A stretch of 64,000 nucleotides of DNA from Paenibacillus sp. H1-7 (GCF_022354825.1 NZ_CP031168.1:6573501-6637500); one strand, 5' to 3'. Positions 50,047-59,461 are shown, counted from the stretch's first letter. Numbers and translations are program-made. The notes: generated from the letters alone by a model not told the origin.

Positions 50047-51348
50047 ATGCAGCGCGGAAAGTACAGATGGGGCGTCTCGGATTTGCTGCATAAGCTGGCG
50101 AGCGTCCCGCAAGAAATCATCCATTGGGCAAAAGACAAGACGGATACGTTCCTGTACGAAAAGGATCAGCTGGAGCACATCCAGGTCATCCAAATACGGG
50201 ATGAAGAGGTAGGCATACTGCAAGCACAGCTCCGGGGATTGCTTGATCCGGCGATGTCTGTAAAGGGAAAGTCACTGAGCGACGCGAGCAGCGCTGCCGA
50301 ATCGCTCTCTGCCGCGGACCAGGAGCTTGTCAGGCACATCCGCTTGGAAACGGCGCGCCGGAACCGCAGCAATATAACGAGAACAGCCGCTTATCTCGAC
50401 ATGTTCACACGCCATCCCGAGCTGCATTGGTCGTTCCTGGCCCATATGGTTTCGCGCAACGGCGGCTGGAATATGACGGACTTGAAGGGCGAGCTGCTTC
50501 CTTACTTGCTGAGCACGATACAGCAGGAGCACGTGTACGCCTTTCTCGAACGCGCCAATGCGCTTATTTTCCATGACGCTTACCCCCAGCTTCTGCTGTA
50601 TGAAGCGAGCCTGAGGGCGGGCAAGCCCAAGTTTCACTGCCTGCGAGGCCTCAATGTATCTTCCTTCATGCTTCCTGTCTGGGAATTATTCTGGGAGCGG
50701 CGCGATTCCGCTCTGCTCACAATGGCGCTGATCGTGAACGAGCAGCATTACATAGAGCACAGAGTGGTGCGCCATCCGACCTACCGCACGACCGTGCTGG
50801 ACACGCTGTTCTTCAACGCGCAATCCAAGCTGCAGCTGAACCAGGTGGTGTTTCCTTATTACGTCGACGGCCGCCTTCGGCTCGCAGGCCTTATTCTGGA
50901 AAGCTTCAGCGATTTGCAGGAGCGAATCGAGCTCGGCAAGAAGCTGTATGCCATCCTGTTCGGCATCCCTGTCGTACTGGAAGGGGCTGTGCGCTACGCC
51001 GCAGCTCAGCGTCATACCGGCTCCCGCTCCGACTACTTCCCGCATCTGTTCGCCCCGATCCGTCAAGCGCCGCCCGTCCCGAGAGGACAGCTGAAGGAAT
51101 GGCTTGACGGCTGCTCCCTCCGTCCGGGTGCCGCACCGCTGTACAGCCCCCGTCTTACCGATGTATGGAAAGATCGTCCAGTCGATGAGATCGAACCGGA
51201 GGACTGGCTGAGCGCGGAAACTATCGACGCCTCGCTTCGATATCTTGCGTCTGTGGAGCCGCCTTTTTCCTTTGATATGACGCATGAATATTGCTTTGGA
51301 CTCAATAAAATCGAGCTTGCTGTGCTTGCCGGAGATTTGTGGAGTTAG
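50047..51348 (+). CDS. DUF2515-family protein
   Basis: 433 residues from ATG at 50047 (AAAGGAGG 10-12 nt upstream); an upstream in-frame ATG at 50002 lacks one. ETARRNRSNITRTAAYLDMFTRHPELHWSFLAHMVSRNGGWNMTDLKG near 110-160 and HDAYPQLLLYEASL are typical of the DUF2515 family seen in spore-forming Bacilli. No membrane segment or signal peptide is clear. Function unknown. It ends 90 bp before a HAD hydrolase gene that has its own promoter-like AT-rich gap. Confidence 0.75.
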   Translation: MQRGKYRWGVSDLLHKLASVPQEIIHWAKDKTDTFLYEKDQLEHIQVIQIRDEEVGILQAQLRGLLDPAMSVKGKSLSDASSAAESLSAADQELVRHIRLETARRNRSNITRTAAYLDMFTRHPELHWSFLAHMVSRNGGWNMTDLKGELLPYLLSTIQQEHVYAFLERANALIFHDAYPQLLLYEASLRAGKPKFHCLRGLNVSSFMLPVWELFWERRDSALLTMALIVNEQHYIEHRVVRHPTYRTTVLDTLFFNAQSKLQLNQVVFPYYVDGRLRLAGLILESFSDLQERIELGKKLYAILFGIPVVLEGAVRYAAAQRHTGSRSDYFPHLFAPIRQAPPVPRGQLKEWLDGCSLRPGAAPLYSPRLTDVWKDRPVDEIEPEDWLSAETIDASLRYLASVEPPFSFDMTHEYCFGLNKIELAVLAGDLWS

Positions 51349-51437
51349 ATAATAATGTTTGTTATTTTGGTTTTTAGTGTTGACTTATGTTGTTTGTTGT
51401 TGCAAATTAATAGTAGACTATCGAGAGGATGAGTAGG

Positions 51438-52223
51438 ATGTCTACTACAAAAGCTATTATTTTCGATCTGGACAATACGTTACTATGGGATGAAAAAAGT
51501 ATAGACGAAGCATTCCAAGCTGTTTGTACTTTCGCAGCGGACCAAACGGGCGCTGCCCCAGAACAGCTTGAGACTGCCGTTCGCGACTCCGCTTCGGAGC
51601 TGTTCACTTCCATGGAAATCTATGAATGGGCCAATATGATAGAAGTAACCTATCTGGAAGCACTGTGGGGCCGGTTTGACTCTTGCGGGAACCCTGCGTT
51701 CCGGAAGCTTCAGCAGCTTGCACCCGAATACCAGACGGAAGCCTGGTACCGCGGCTTGCTGAAGACGGGCACGGACGATCCGGAGCTCGCCCGGACGCTT
51801 GCTTTGCGGTTTGCCGACGAAAGAAGGCGCCGTCCCCTGATTTATGACGATACGTTCGCGGTGCTGGAGCGGCTCAGCGGGAAGTTCAAGCTGCTGCTGC
51901 TTACCAATGGCGCGCCCGATCTGCAGCAGGAGAAGGTGGACAGCATACCGGGGCTGGCGGACTTTTTCGCGCATATTGTCATTTCCGGTACTTTCGGAGC
52001 CGGGAAGCCGGCTCCTGCCATATTTCAGCATGCGCTCAAGCTGCTGGATGTAACTGCAGGGGAAGCTCTGATGGTAGGAGACAATCTGGATACGGATATT
52101 CGCGGGGCTAACGGAGTAGGAATGAGGAACGTATGGATCAATCATCACCGGAGGACAGCGCCTTCCGGCAACCGACCTTCCTATGAAATTACGCGGCTGA
52201 CAGAGCTGCTGGAAATAGTGTGA
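51438..52223 (+). CDS. HAD-superfamily hydrolase (YjjG/subfamily IA type)
   Basis: 261 residues from ATG at 51438 (AGAGGA 9 nt upstream). IIFDLDNTLLWDE is motif I with both aspartates, LLLTNGAPDLQQEK near 150 motif II, and GKPAPAIFQHAL with MVGDNLDTDIRGA the lysine and acidic motifs III/IV. The four-helix cap between motifs I and II makes it a subfamily IA phosphatase, such as YjjG-type nucleotidases or pyrophosphatases. Substrate unknown. Convergent with a DeoR regulator. Confidence 0.88.
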   Translation: MSTTKAIIFDLDNTLLWDEKSIDEAFQAVCTFAADQTGAAPEQLETAVRDSASELFTSMEIYEWANMIEVTYLEALWGRFDSCGNPAFRKLQQLAPEYQTEAWYRGLLKTGTDDPELARTLALRFADERRRRPLIYDDTFAVLERLSGKFKLLLLTNGAPDLQQEKVDSIPGLADFFAHIVISGTFGAGKPAPAIFQHALKLLDVTAGEALMVGDNLDTDIRGANGVGMRNVWINHHRRTAPSGNRPSYEITRLTELLEIV

Positions 52224-52324
52224 TATCGAATAAGGAGATTGTCCGTGCAGACAGTCTCCAGCGGGAGTGAGACCCCGTTCAGAGGATAAATACTAAAGGA
52301 TTAGGTTGGATAGAAATCCATCCG

Positions 52325-52362
52325 CAAAAAAAGGTTCGGTCAAAGACTTTTGCCGAACCCTC
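52325..52362 (-). terminator. Terminator of the DeoR gene
   Basis: AAGGTTCGG...CCGAACC stem with seven As on its left, giving a T tract on the minus strand, directly past the stop codon. Confidence 0.9.
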
Positions 52363-52365
52363 TTC

Positions 52366-53151
52366 CTATTCGCAGGTCAGCCAGAGAATGCCTTTTTTCT
52401 CCAAAAGCCCGTTCCAATCTTTCGGAGCTTCCTGGTCGGACACAATGATGTCCACATCATCCAGAGGAGCGATCCGGGTAAAGGCCTGCACCCCGACTTT
52501 GGATTGATCGGCAAGAACGATCACTTCCCTTGCCGCACCGGCGAATTGTCGCGATATATAGGCTTCATTCATATCATAATCGGTCACACCGCCGGCTAAC
52601 GACAGCCCTCCTATGGACAGGAATGCTTTGTTCAAATAAAACTGCCCCATCATCTGCTCGCACAGAGGACCGGTAAGCGATTGCTGCTCCGGATTCAGCT
52701 GTCCTCCGAGCACGATGACTTTGCCCGTAAACCGGTTATGGTTCAGGGCATCCGACAGGTAGGACGCAATAGGCAGCGAATTGGTGAGAATGGTCAGATT
52801 CTTTTTGCCGACGATCGACCGGGCCAGCTCCATCATGGTTGTGCCTACATCCAGCGCAATCGTATCGCCGTTCTCAATAAGCTCCGCCGCACGCTGCCCG
52901 ATTTTCTTCTTGGCATCGACATGCAGCTCGGTTCTTTGCTGGAACGTCGGCTCACCGTGCTCGTACCCCGACCGGACCGCTCCCCCATACACCCGCTGCA
53001 GCTTTCCCTCGGATTCCAGCGCATCCAGATCTCTGCGGATCGTTTCTGTAGATACCCCGAGCTGCTCCGCCATGGGAATCACTTTTACTTTCCCGTCGCG
53101 CAATAATGTCTGCAGTATAATTTCTTTTCTTTCCTGGCCCAAAAGCGACAA
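52366..53151 (-). CDS. DeoR/GlpR-family transcriptional regulator
   Basis: 261 residues, TTG start at 53151 with GGTGG 8 nt upstream (another TTG at 53142 is possible). QERKEIILQTLLRDGKVKVIPMAEQLGVSTETIRRDLDALESEGKLQRVYGGAV is the DeoR winged helix-turn-helix; the C-terminal DeoRC domain (IALDVGTTMMELARSI, LTNSLPIA, GVTDYDMNEAYISR) binds a sugar phosphate. It stands alone with no sugar operon adjacent. A TGAAA-type dyad overlaps its own promoter, implying autoregulation. Confidence 0.9.
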   Translation of the reverse strand: MSLLGQERKEIILQTLLRDGKVKVIPMAEQLGVSTETIRRDLDALESEGKLQRVYGGAVRSGYEHGEPTFQQRTELHVDAKKKIGQRAAELIENGDTIALDVGTTMMELARSIVGKKNLTILTNSLPIASYLSDALNHNRFTGKVIVLGGQLNPEQQSLTGPLCEQMMGQFYLNKAFLSIGGLSLAGGVTDYDMNEAYISRQFAGAAREVIVLADQSKVGVQAFTRIAPLDDVDIIVSDQEAPKDWNGLLEKKGILWLTCE

Positions 53152-53170
53152 ATCGGAACACCACCATCAG

Positions 53171-53223
53171 CTGAAAATATTTCAAAATTAGTTTCAGTAT
53201 ATCCGATACGGACGAATTTTCAA
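53171..53223 (-). promoter_or_regulatory. DeoR gene promoter with overlapping operator
   Basis: Minus strand TTGAAA (53223-53218), 16-bp spacer, TATACT (53201-53196); a CTGAAA...TTTCAG dyad spans 53171-53197 and overlaps the -10 and start point. Confidence 0.55.
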
Positions 53224-53293
53224 CTATATGGCCGCAAGAAAGGCATCAGACTCAAGCAAACGTCCTTCCTGCTCCGATCTTTCCGTCCCTGGG

Positions 53294-53749
53294 CTAATTG
53301 ATTTCGTACACGACCCAGTCCGACCGCTGTCCGCCCATTTTGTTATAAAAGGCTTGCGCCGAATGATTATCGTGAGCCGTTTCCCAAGTCATATACGCGT
53401 AATGGTGCTCCCGGACGTAAGTGAGACACGCCTGGAACAGCGCTTCGCCAATTCGGCGGCCCCTAGCATCGGCGGCTACGAACAGGTCGTTCATAACGGC
53501 AGCCCGCTTCAGCTGCAGCGTACTGAATGTATAGTAAAGGGTTGCAAAGCCTGATAGCTCCCCTTCCGATTCAGCTACGAACTGCAATCCGGAATCGGGG
53601 TGATCCAGCAAATGGACGATGAAGTCCTGAAGCTTCCCGTCCTCCGGAAGCGGCCTTTGGTAGAACTCCATATATTGCTTCATCAGCTCCGCCAGCTGCG
53701 GCACATCCTTCCGCTCGGCTCGTCTAACCATGATGTTTGTATTCGGCAT
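53294..53749 (-). CDS. GNAT-family N-acetyltransferase
   Basis: 151 residues from ATG at 53749 (AAGGAG 8 nt upstream). VRRAERKDVPQLAELMKQYMEF opens the fold; MNDLFVAADARGRRIGEALFQAC near 90 holds the acetyl-CoA loop RGxGxG/A, with Arg-Arg-Ile-Gly; YMTWETAHDNHSAQAFYNKMGG is the C-terminal motif B. Cytoplasmic. The substrate could be an amine on an antibiotic, a polyamine or a protein; not decidable. Single gene. Confidence 0.88.
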   Translation of the reverse strand: MPNTNIMVRRAERKDVPQLAELMKQYMEFYQRPLPEDGKLQDFIVHLLDHPDSGLQFVAESEGELSGFATLYYTFSTLQLKRAAVMNDLFVAADARGRRIGEALFQACLTYVREHHYAYMTWETAHDNHSAQAFYNKMGGQRSDWVVYEIN

Positions 53750-53821
53750 ATGCAAGTCTCCTTATGAAATAAATAACTCTTATCTTACCACCGGCGATAG
53801 CTTATGGGAACATTGGGGTAA

Positions 53822-53858
53822 GAAAAACCGGAGATACCATAACGTATCTCCGGTAGAG
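53822..53858 (-). terminator. Terminator of the flippase operon
   Basis: ACCGGAGATAC, loop CATAAC, GTATCTCCGGT with AAAAA on the left, read as TTTTT on the minus strand. Confidence 0.9.
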
Positions 53859-53943
53859 CTTGTTGAGCAACCTATTATTGAAATTTTTGCAAGGTCCCCC
53901 GGCGGGATACCTCCTCAAGCCGCTGTTGTTTCCAGACAAATAA

Positions 53944-55623
53944 TTAGCTGCCCTGCTTTTCCTTGCCGCCGCTCAACAAGCGCGGAGCAAAGCGGCCGAC
54001 CAAGCGCCGGATCGGTCCCGGCATATGCTGCAGATCAGTCAGGCGAACCGTTCTCGTAAGCATGAGCAGTACAGGATAGGCGGCACCGGCCACCGCGCAG
54101 ATGATAACCGTCTGGAGGAACGCATCCGGGCGCGGACTGCCGAAAGGCGTCACATAGGCTTGGACAAGCCAGTCCAACGCGATGCCGACGGCAGTAATGA
54201 CGGCCGTCGTAACGATCAAGCCTACCCAGCGGGCGCCGAGCACGCGGAACTTGATCTCCCGGCGCAGCACGCTCAGGTTAATCCACGTCATCACGACGAA
54301 GCACAGGCAGGTAGCGGCAATGATACCGTAAATTCCGAGCCATGGAGCCAATACGAAGCTGGCGGCCAGCTTGACCGCAATGCCTGCAATAACCCCAAGC
54401 ACGAGTGCCCGCATCTTGCCCATCCCCATCAGCACGGCTCCGGACGTCTGCATGACGATCTGGAATATGGCGCTGATGGTGAGCGCGATAATGATAGGAG
54501 CCGAGTACGTATCGACGGCTGCCGAACCTTTCGGGTTGCCGAATATAAATTCGTTAATCGGCCCTGCGGCCAGACAAATCAGCAGTACCATAGGCAATCC
54601 GCTCAGAATGGAGATCTGAAGCACTTTTCCCGTCTGGTCGGACACCTGCTTCATGTCCTTTTGCGAATAGGCCGATGAAATGATCGGCACGATCGATTGG
54701 CTGAGCGCAACCGCCAGAATGATCGGGATTCCGGCCAGCGATTGGGCGCGGCCTACGAGAATCCCGAGAATTTCCCGCGCGCTCTCTTCCCCGACCTGGT
54801 CCTTCAACAGCAGCGTCACGATGGAGGAATCGATCGTGTAGATGAGCGTCACCGTCATCGAGAAGATGACGATCGGAATCGACAGCCGGAACAGCTGGCT
54901 GTAAATCGTCTTGAAGGCGAGCGAGCTGGTCGCGACGCCTTCCTGGGTCCGGTCAGCGCCGGCGTTCATAGCCGCGCGCTCCGCCGTGTCCGTGCGCCGC
55001 AGCCGCAGCGCATAGTACACCATGACGGCAGCTGCGGCGATGCTGCCGATTACGCCGCCGAACGAAGCGCCGGCGACGGCCCACTCCATGCTGTGGCTGA
55101 GCAGCATGTATGCGAGCACGACGGAGGTCACGACGCGGAAAATTTGCTCTATGATCTGCGACAAGCCGTTCGGCATCATCATCCGGCGGCCCTGAAAATA
55201 TCCGCGCATAATGGCGATAAGCGGAAACAGCAGCAGCGCCGGAGCGAGAGCCCGTATCGGCAGCGTCGCCTGAGGGTTCAAAATGCTGTCCGCGTAGTAC
55301 GGAGCGACCCCGTACAGGAACAAGGTCATGACAAGACCGGCTCCCCCGGCAAACAAAAGAGCTGCACGGTAGATCCGGTTCGCTTCCGCATGGAGTCCGA
55401 GCGCCGTTCGCTCGGAAATCATTTTGCTTAGCGCACTCGGTATTCCCGCCGTCGCCACGACAAGTAGCATCGAATACAAGTTAAATGCGATCCCGTAGGC
55501 GGCCATCCCGATTTCGCCCAACAGAAAAACAAGCGGAATCCGCTGCACGACCCCCAGGGCACGCGCAACCAGCGCCGCTAACGTTAATATTAACGTACCT
55601 TTGACTAGCGAATCCTTTGCCAA
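53944..55623 (-). CDS. MurJ/SpoVB/YtgP-family polysaccharide (lipid II) flippase
   Basis: 559 residues, probably starting with TTG at 55623, which has GGGGGAAGGG upstream; an ATG 54 bp further up lacks such a site and adds residues not typical of the family. AKDSLVKGTLILTLAALVARALGVVQRIPLVFLLGE opens the first of about fourteen membrane helices, with the conserved small residues of MOP/MATE flippases. It may flip lipid II, or act in spore cortex synthesis (SpoVB). Which one cannot be told. Follows a DUF456 gene on the same strand. Confidence 0.87.
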   Translation of the reverse strand: MAKDSLVKGTLILTLAALVARALGVVQRIPLVFLLGEIGMAAYGIAFNLYSMLLVVATAGIPSALSKMISERTALGLHAEANRIYRAALLFAGGAGLVMTLFLYGVAPYYADSILNPQATLPIRALAPALLLFPLIAIMRGYFQGRRMMMPNGLSQIIEQIFRVVTSVVLAYMLLSHSMEWAVAGASFGGVIGSIAAAAVMVYYALRLRRTDTAERAAMNAGADRTQEGVATSSLAFKTIYSQLFRLSIPIVIFSMTVTLIYTIDSSIVTLLLKDQVGEESAREILGILVGRAQSLAGIPIILAVALSQSIVPIISSAYSQKDMKQVSDQTGKVLQISILSGLPMVLLICLAAGPINEFIFGNPKGSAAVDTYSAPIIIALTISAIFQIVMQTSGAVLMGMGKMRALVLGVIAGIAVKLAASFVLAPWLGIYGIIAATCLCFVVMTWINLSVLRREIKFRVLGARWVGLIVTTAVITAVGIALDWLVQAYVTPFGSPRPDAFLQTVIICAVAGAAYPVLLMLTRTVRLTDLQHMPGPIRRLVGRFAPRLLSGGKEKQGS

Positions 55624-55698
55624 GACTTTCCCTTCCCCCTGATGAATTAAACCGGGCGGCAGCCATTTACGAAACAAGCGGCCGTCTCCGCCCGATTA

Positions 55699-56181
55699 CT
55701 AAAGCAGCACCCAAATGAAGAACAAAATGATCATCAGAAGCTGCAAAATCACTTTGACCACGAGGCCCGAGAAAAATCCGACCACAGCGCCGACGCCCGC
55801 CTTGAACGCCTGCTTCCACTCCGTGCCGACCACCATTTCCCCAATGACGGCACCGATGAATGGCCCAAGCAGCAAGCCCGCCACCGGAATGACGAAGGGA
55901 CCGAGCAACAGGCCGATCGTGCTGCCGATGACCGAGGCGCGGGTGCCGCCGAATTTTTTCACACCCAGCGCGCTGACCAAATAATCGGCTATCAGAAGAA
56001 CGACCACAATCGTAGTCTGGATAAACCAGAACCAGAAGCCGAAGGGGCTGAAATCCACCATGAAGCCGTAAACGAAGAACGCCGCATAAATCGCCAACGC
56101 TCCCGGGAGAACAGGGTATACCGCTCCGGCCATCCCGATGACAAACAACAAAATAACGATAGTCCACGCCGCTATGACCAC
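55699..56181 (-). CDS. DUF456 membrane protein
   Basis: 160 residues, GTG start with GAGGTG 7 nt upstream. Glycine-rich helices: VYPVLPGALAIYAAFFVYGF, ADYLVSALGVKKFGGTRASVIGSTIGLLLGPFVIPVAGLLLGPFIGAVIGE and a final FFIWVLL match DUF456, a family of small membrane proteins with glycine-zipper-like repeats and unknown function. It lies between cof-type hydrolase and flippase genes on the same strand, probably in one operon running from asnB. Confidence 0.85.
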   Translation of the reverse strand: MVIAAWTIVILLFVIGMAGAVYPVLPGALAIYAAFFVYGFMVDFSPFGFWFWFIQTTIVVVLLIADYLVSALGVKKFGGTRASVIGSTIGLLLGPFVIPVAGLLLGPFIGAVIGEMVVGTEWKQAFKAGVGAVVGFFSGLVVKVILQLLMIILFFIWVLL

Positions 56182-56225
56182 AGGCTGTCACCTCTAATCC
56201 TTAACATACGAACATTCCGATTCCA

Positions 56226-56966
56226 TCAAGATAATACGTACTTCTCGATAATTTGCGCAACCCCGTGCTCCTCGTTCGTCCCGGTGACGACGTCCGCCAA
56301 ACTTTTGACGGCATCCTGGGCATTGCCCATCGCTACGCCGAGGCCCGCTTCCCGGATCATCGATACGTCGTTCAAGCTGTCGCCCATAGCAATGACCTGG
56401 GACATATCGATTCCGAGCAGCCCGCATACGACATGGAGTCCGCTAGCTTTGCTGACTCCTTTGGGATTGAGCTCGATATTGCACGGATGGGAATTCGTTA
56501 TCTCCAGTTGCCCCCAGGAAACCAGTTGGTCGTGAATAGCCTTCAGGCTTACTTCATCCTCGTAATAATAACCGAATTTGAGCCACTGCTCGGTCTCCAG
56601 CAGCTCCGTCGTCCACCGTTCCTTGTTGTAAATCCCGTTGACGGCATAAGCCCAGTACCATGTATCGTATTTCTGAGCAATCTCACGCATGCTCTTCACG
56701 AGCTCCGGCTCGAGAAACGTCCGGCTGTGAAGCTGCTTCGGCGCCGACCATACCTCGCTGCCGTTTACCGTTACAATGGGAGACTGGAGCCCCAGCTCCT
56801 CCACATACGGCATCACGTTCGGGATGCCCCGGCCCGTAGCGAACATGACTGTCACTCCGGCAGCGGCAGCCGCTTCAATGGCTTTCCGGTTTTCGGCGGA
56901 TACCGTTTTTTCCTCGGTCAAGAAGGTTCCGTCCATATCTAACGCAATCAGCTTATACTTCCCCAT
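56226..56966 (-). CDS. Cof-type HAD-IIB hydrolase
   Basis: 246 residues. LIALDMDGTFL is HAD motif I; MFATGRGIPNV motif II; KASGLHVVCGLLGID motif III; MGDSLNDVSMIREAGLGVAMGNA motif IV. The alpha/beta C2 cap (about 80-180) makes it a Cof/YidA-type sugar-phosphate or FMN phosphatase. It follows asnB by 18 nt on the same strand. AAGGGG lies upstream of ATG. Substrate unknown. Confidence 0.9.
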   Translation of the reverse strand: MGKYKLIALDMDGTFLTEEKTVSAENRKAIEAAAAAGVTVMFATGRGIPNVMPYVEELGLQSPIVTVNGSEVWSAPKQLHSRTFLEPELVKSMREIAQKYDTWYWAYAVNGIYNKERWTTELLETEQWLKFGYYYEDEVSLKAIHDQLVSWGQLEITNSHPCNIELNPKGVSKASGLHVVCGLLGIDMSQVIAMGDSLNDVSMIREAGLGVAMGNAQDAVKSLADVVTGTNEEHGVAQIIEKYVLS

Positions 56967-56984
56967 GCCGTAATTAACCCCTTC

Positions 56985-58862
56985 CTACAGCGCTTCAGCC
57001 AGTGTCGGTTTCGGCAGCTCTTCCATATAGGTTACATGCCATAAAGCGAACATATAAATCGTCCACAGACGGCGCGCATAGTCGCCTTGCCCGTTTTGAT
57101 GCTTGTGCAGCATTTGGCGGACCGTATCGATGTTGATGTAATCTTCAATGCCGCTGGCGGCGATTTGCTCCACAATCACCTTGCCCTGATTGCCCTTCAC
57201 CCAATCGCGGAGCGGAACAGGGAATCCGAGCTTCGGCCGGTTCAGGATGAAATCGGGAATGATCCCTTCCATCGCCTTGCGGAAAATATATTTGGTCGTG
57301 CCTTCGGCAATCCGGTAGCGTGCAGGGATTTTCCTTGCTATCTCGTACAGCTCGACGTCCAGGAACGGTACGCGAAGCTCCAGAGAATGAGCCATCGTCA
57401 TTTTGTCGGCCTTCATCAGAATGTCGCCTGGCAGCCACAGATTCATATCGATATACTGCATCCGCGTCACCGGATCGAGATGGCGGGTTTTATCGTAAAA
57501 GCGCTTCGCAATGGCCCACGGGTTGGTGTAGCTGCTCAGCATCTCCTTGTCGATGCGGACGACCTCCGCCTTCATCTCTTCGGTAAAAATTTTCGCGTTG
57601 CCGAGGAAACGTTCCTCCAGCGGCGTTGTACCGCGCAGCACATAGTTGCGGCCGTACAGCCCGCTAGGCAGCATTCTGGCTATCGCATGCAAAATCCGCT
57701 TGAGACCGTGCGGGAGCCGTTCGATAGGCTGCAGCGACTGAGGCTCGCAGTAGATCCGGTAGCCGCCGAACAGCTCGTCGGCGCCTTCACCCGACAGAAC
57801 AACCGTTACCTGCTCGCGGGCAAGCTGCGCAACGTGATACAGCGCGATGGCTGATGGGTCCGCAACCGGCTCATCCTGATGCCATACGGCTTTGGGAAGA
57901 GTGTCGAAGAAATCCTGCTGCGTAATGATTTTGGAAAAATGCTCCGTATCCAACGCAGAAGCCGTTTGACGCGCGATCTCCGTCTCGTTGTTCGGGCCCT
58001 CGAATCCTACCGAGAACGTACGAATCGGCTCGATCGAACGCATATGCGTAGCAATCGCGGTAGAGTCGATGCCGCTCGACAGGAAACAGCCGCGCTCCAC
58101 ATCGCTTTGCATATGATGGATGACCGAGTCCTTCAGGCCTTCGCGGATCTGCTCGACGTAATAGTCGAACGGGCGCTCCTCCGGCTCGAACATCGGATCC
58201 CAGTAACGCTGGATCGACATCTCACCTTCGTATGTTATCTTGATCGTGTGACCAGGCGGAAGCTTATGTATGCCTCGGAACATCGTATCTGGTTCTGGAA
58301 CGTACTGGAACGTCAAATAGTTGAGCAGACTTTCCGTATGAATCGTGCGGTCCATGCCGTTGGCCGCAAGCAGGCTTTTAATTTCCGATCCGAACAAGAA
58401 CCGTCTATGATCCTTATAATAATAGAACGGTTTAATCCCGAACTGGTCGCGCGCTCCGAACAGCAGCTTTTTGCGGCGGTCCCAAATAACGAACCCGAAC
58501 ATACCGCGCAGCTGCTTTACACAATCCTCACCGTACTCCTCATATAGATGGACGATAACCTCCGTATCGGTATGAGTTTTGAACTGATGGCCCTTCTCCT
58601 GGAGCGTGTTGCGCAAATATTTGTAATTGTAAATTTCTCCATTGAACACAATCCATACCGTGTCGTCTTCGTTGGCGAGAGGCTGGTGCCCTTCCCGGAT
58701 ATCGATGATGGACAGCCGGCGAAAGCCCAAGCCGATCCGGTTCTCGCTCCAAAAGCCCACATCGTCCGGCCCCCGGTGAACGATAACGTCTGTCATCGCT
58801 TTAAGCATCGCATGGGACGGTTCTCTATCTTCAAAATACATCGTTCCGGTAATACCGCACAT
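56985..58862 (-). CDS. asnB: Asparagine synthetase (glutamine-hydrolysing)
   Basis: 625 residues. Met-Cys-Gly-Ile at the start places the N-terminal nucleophile Cys2 of the class II glutaminase domain, followed by HRGPDDVGFW. The synthetase domain has CFLSSGIDSTAIATHM near 255 (the SGGxDS ATP-pyrophosphatase motif with Ser in place of the first Gly) and LSGEGADELFGGY near 345. It makes asparagine from aspartate, glutamine and ATP. Bacilli have several asnB/asnH/asnO copies; which copy this is cannot be determined. First of a probable operon with Cof, DUF456 and the flippase. Confidence 0.92.
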   Translation of the reverse strand: MCGITGTMYFEDREPSHAMLKAMTDVIVHRGPDDVGFWSENRIGLGFRRLSIIDIREGHQPLANEDDTVWIVFNGEIYNYKYLRNTLQEKGHQFKTHTDTEVIVHLYEEYGEDCVKQLRGMFGFVIWDRRKKLLFGARDQFGIKPFYYYKDHRRFLFGSEIKSLLAANGMDRTIHTESLLNYLTFQYVPEPDTMFRGIHKLPPGHTIKITYEGEMSIQRYWDPMFEPEERPFDYYVEQIREGLKDSVIHHMQSDVERGCFLSSGIDSTAIATHMRSIEPIRTFSVGFEGPNNETEIARQTASALDTEHFSKIITQQDFFDTLPKAVWHQDEPVADPSAIALYHVAQLAREQVTVVLSGEGADELFGGYRIYCEPQSLQPIERLPHGLKRILHAIARMLPSGLYGRNYVLRGTTPLEERFLGNAKIFTEEMKAEVVRIDKEMLSSYTNPWAIAKRFYDKTRHLDPVTRMQYIDMNLWLPGDILMKADKMTMAHSLELRVPFLDVELYEIARKIPARYRIAEGTTKYIFRKAMEGIIPDFILNRPKLGFPVPLRDWVKGNQGKVIVEQIAASGIEDYINIDTVRQMLHKHQNGQGDYARRLWTIYMFALWHVTYMEELPKPTLAEAL

Positions 58863-59000
58863 CGTATTGCTTCCTCCTCAAATGTCCTTACAGCAACGGT
58901 TAAAAATAATTCGATAGTATAGTATACCATATTCGCAGCGACTTCTGAAAATAGAGTATAGAATTACGGATAAATTTCATATTGCCAATAAAATCCATAT

Positions 59001-59041
59001 CAAAATAAAAAGAGGAGCTACCGATACATTAGCACCTCCTG
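59001..59041 (-). terminator. Terminator of the small membrane-protein gene
   Basis: Minus strand GGTGCTA...TAGCTCC stem followed by TCTTTTTATTTTG. It lies about 75 bp past the stop of the gene at 59116. The asnB upstream region (58863-59000) otherwise holds a TATACT near 58924 and nothing else clear. Confidence 0.75.
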
Positions 59042-59115
59042 CACAGTAATATTATATTAAGGAAAGATTTCACCGTGTTTCTGTATCAATAAGTACTCAT
59101 TACCGCCCAAACCCT

Positions 59116-59301
59116 TCAACGATTATTGGAAACGATGATGACGGTTGCGCCAACAACAAGAGTAACTGCAATAACGACGGTAATAAAAACCGTTTCCTCT
59201 ACGTCATGAACCTGATGCAGCAAATTATAAAAGTACGCTAGTTCAATTAATAACAAGATAATCCAAACGGCAAAATAACGCTCTTTCTTGATCGCAACCA
59301 T
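59116..59301 (-). CDS. Small two-helix membrane protein, unknown
   Basis: 61 residues: a basic start (MVAIKKERY), one hydrophobic helix (about 10-26), a polar loop (HQVHDVEE) and a second helix (about 36-55) ending VSNNR. AAAGGAG directly abuts the ATG, too close for normal initiation, while the codon ATC three codons on would have ideal spacing. I recognise no family. A terminator downstream supports a real transcript. Confidence 0.55.
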   Translation of the reverse strand: MVAIKKERYFAVWIILLLIELAYFYNLLHQVHDVEETVFITVVIAVTLVVGATVIIVSNNR

Positions 59302-59423
59302 CTCCTTTGAAAAACTCTAAATAGAGACGGAAATTTATGGGAAAATGTTGCGAATACTGCTGTTCCTTAAGCAATAGGCGAACACGGCTGTGATATCTAC
59401 GTCGCAACCCGGCGCAATGTATC

Positions 59424-59454
59424 AAACAGCCGCGGCCAGAGGCCACGGCTTGTT
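59424..59454 (-). terminator. Hairpin past the SGNH hydrolase gene
   Basis: AAGCCGTGGCC, loop TCT, GGCCGCGGCTGTTT on the minus strand, 8 bp past the stop. Strong stem, short T tract. Confidence 0.7.
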
Positions 59455-59461
59455 CTCTTGC

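Noticed and set aside
52234..52262. GGAGATTGTC/GACAGTCTCC hairpin after the HAD gene
   Set aside because: A stable stem, but with no T tract; kept out of the terminator list because its role is unclear.
55667..56191. 174-codon minus-strand frame overlapping the DUF456 gene in another frame
   Set aside because: Arg/Gly/His-rich shadow; the DUF456 frame has membrane helices and a proper start.
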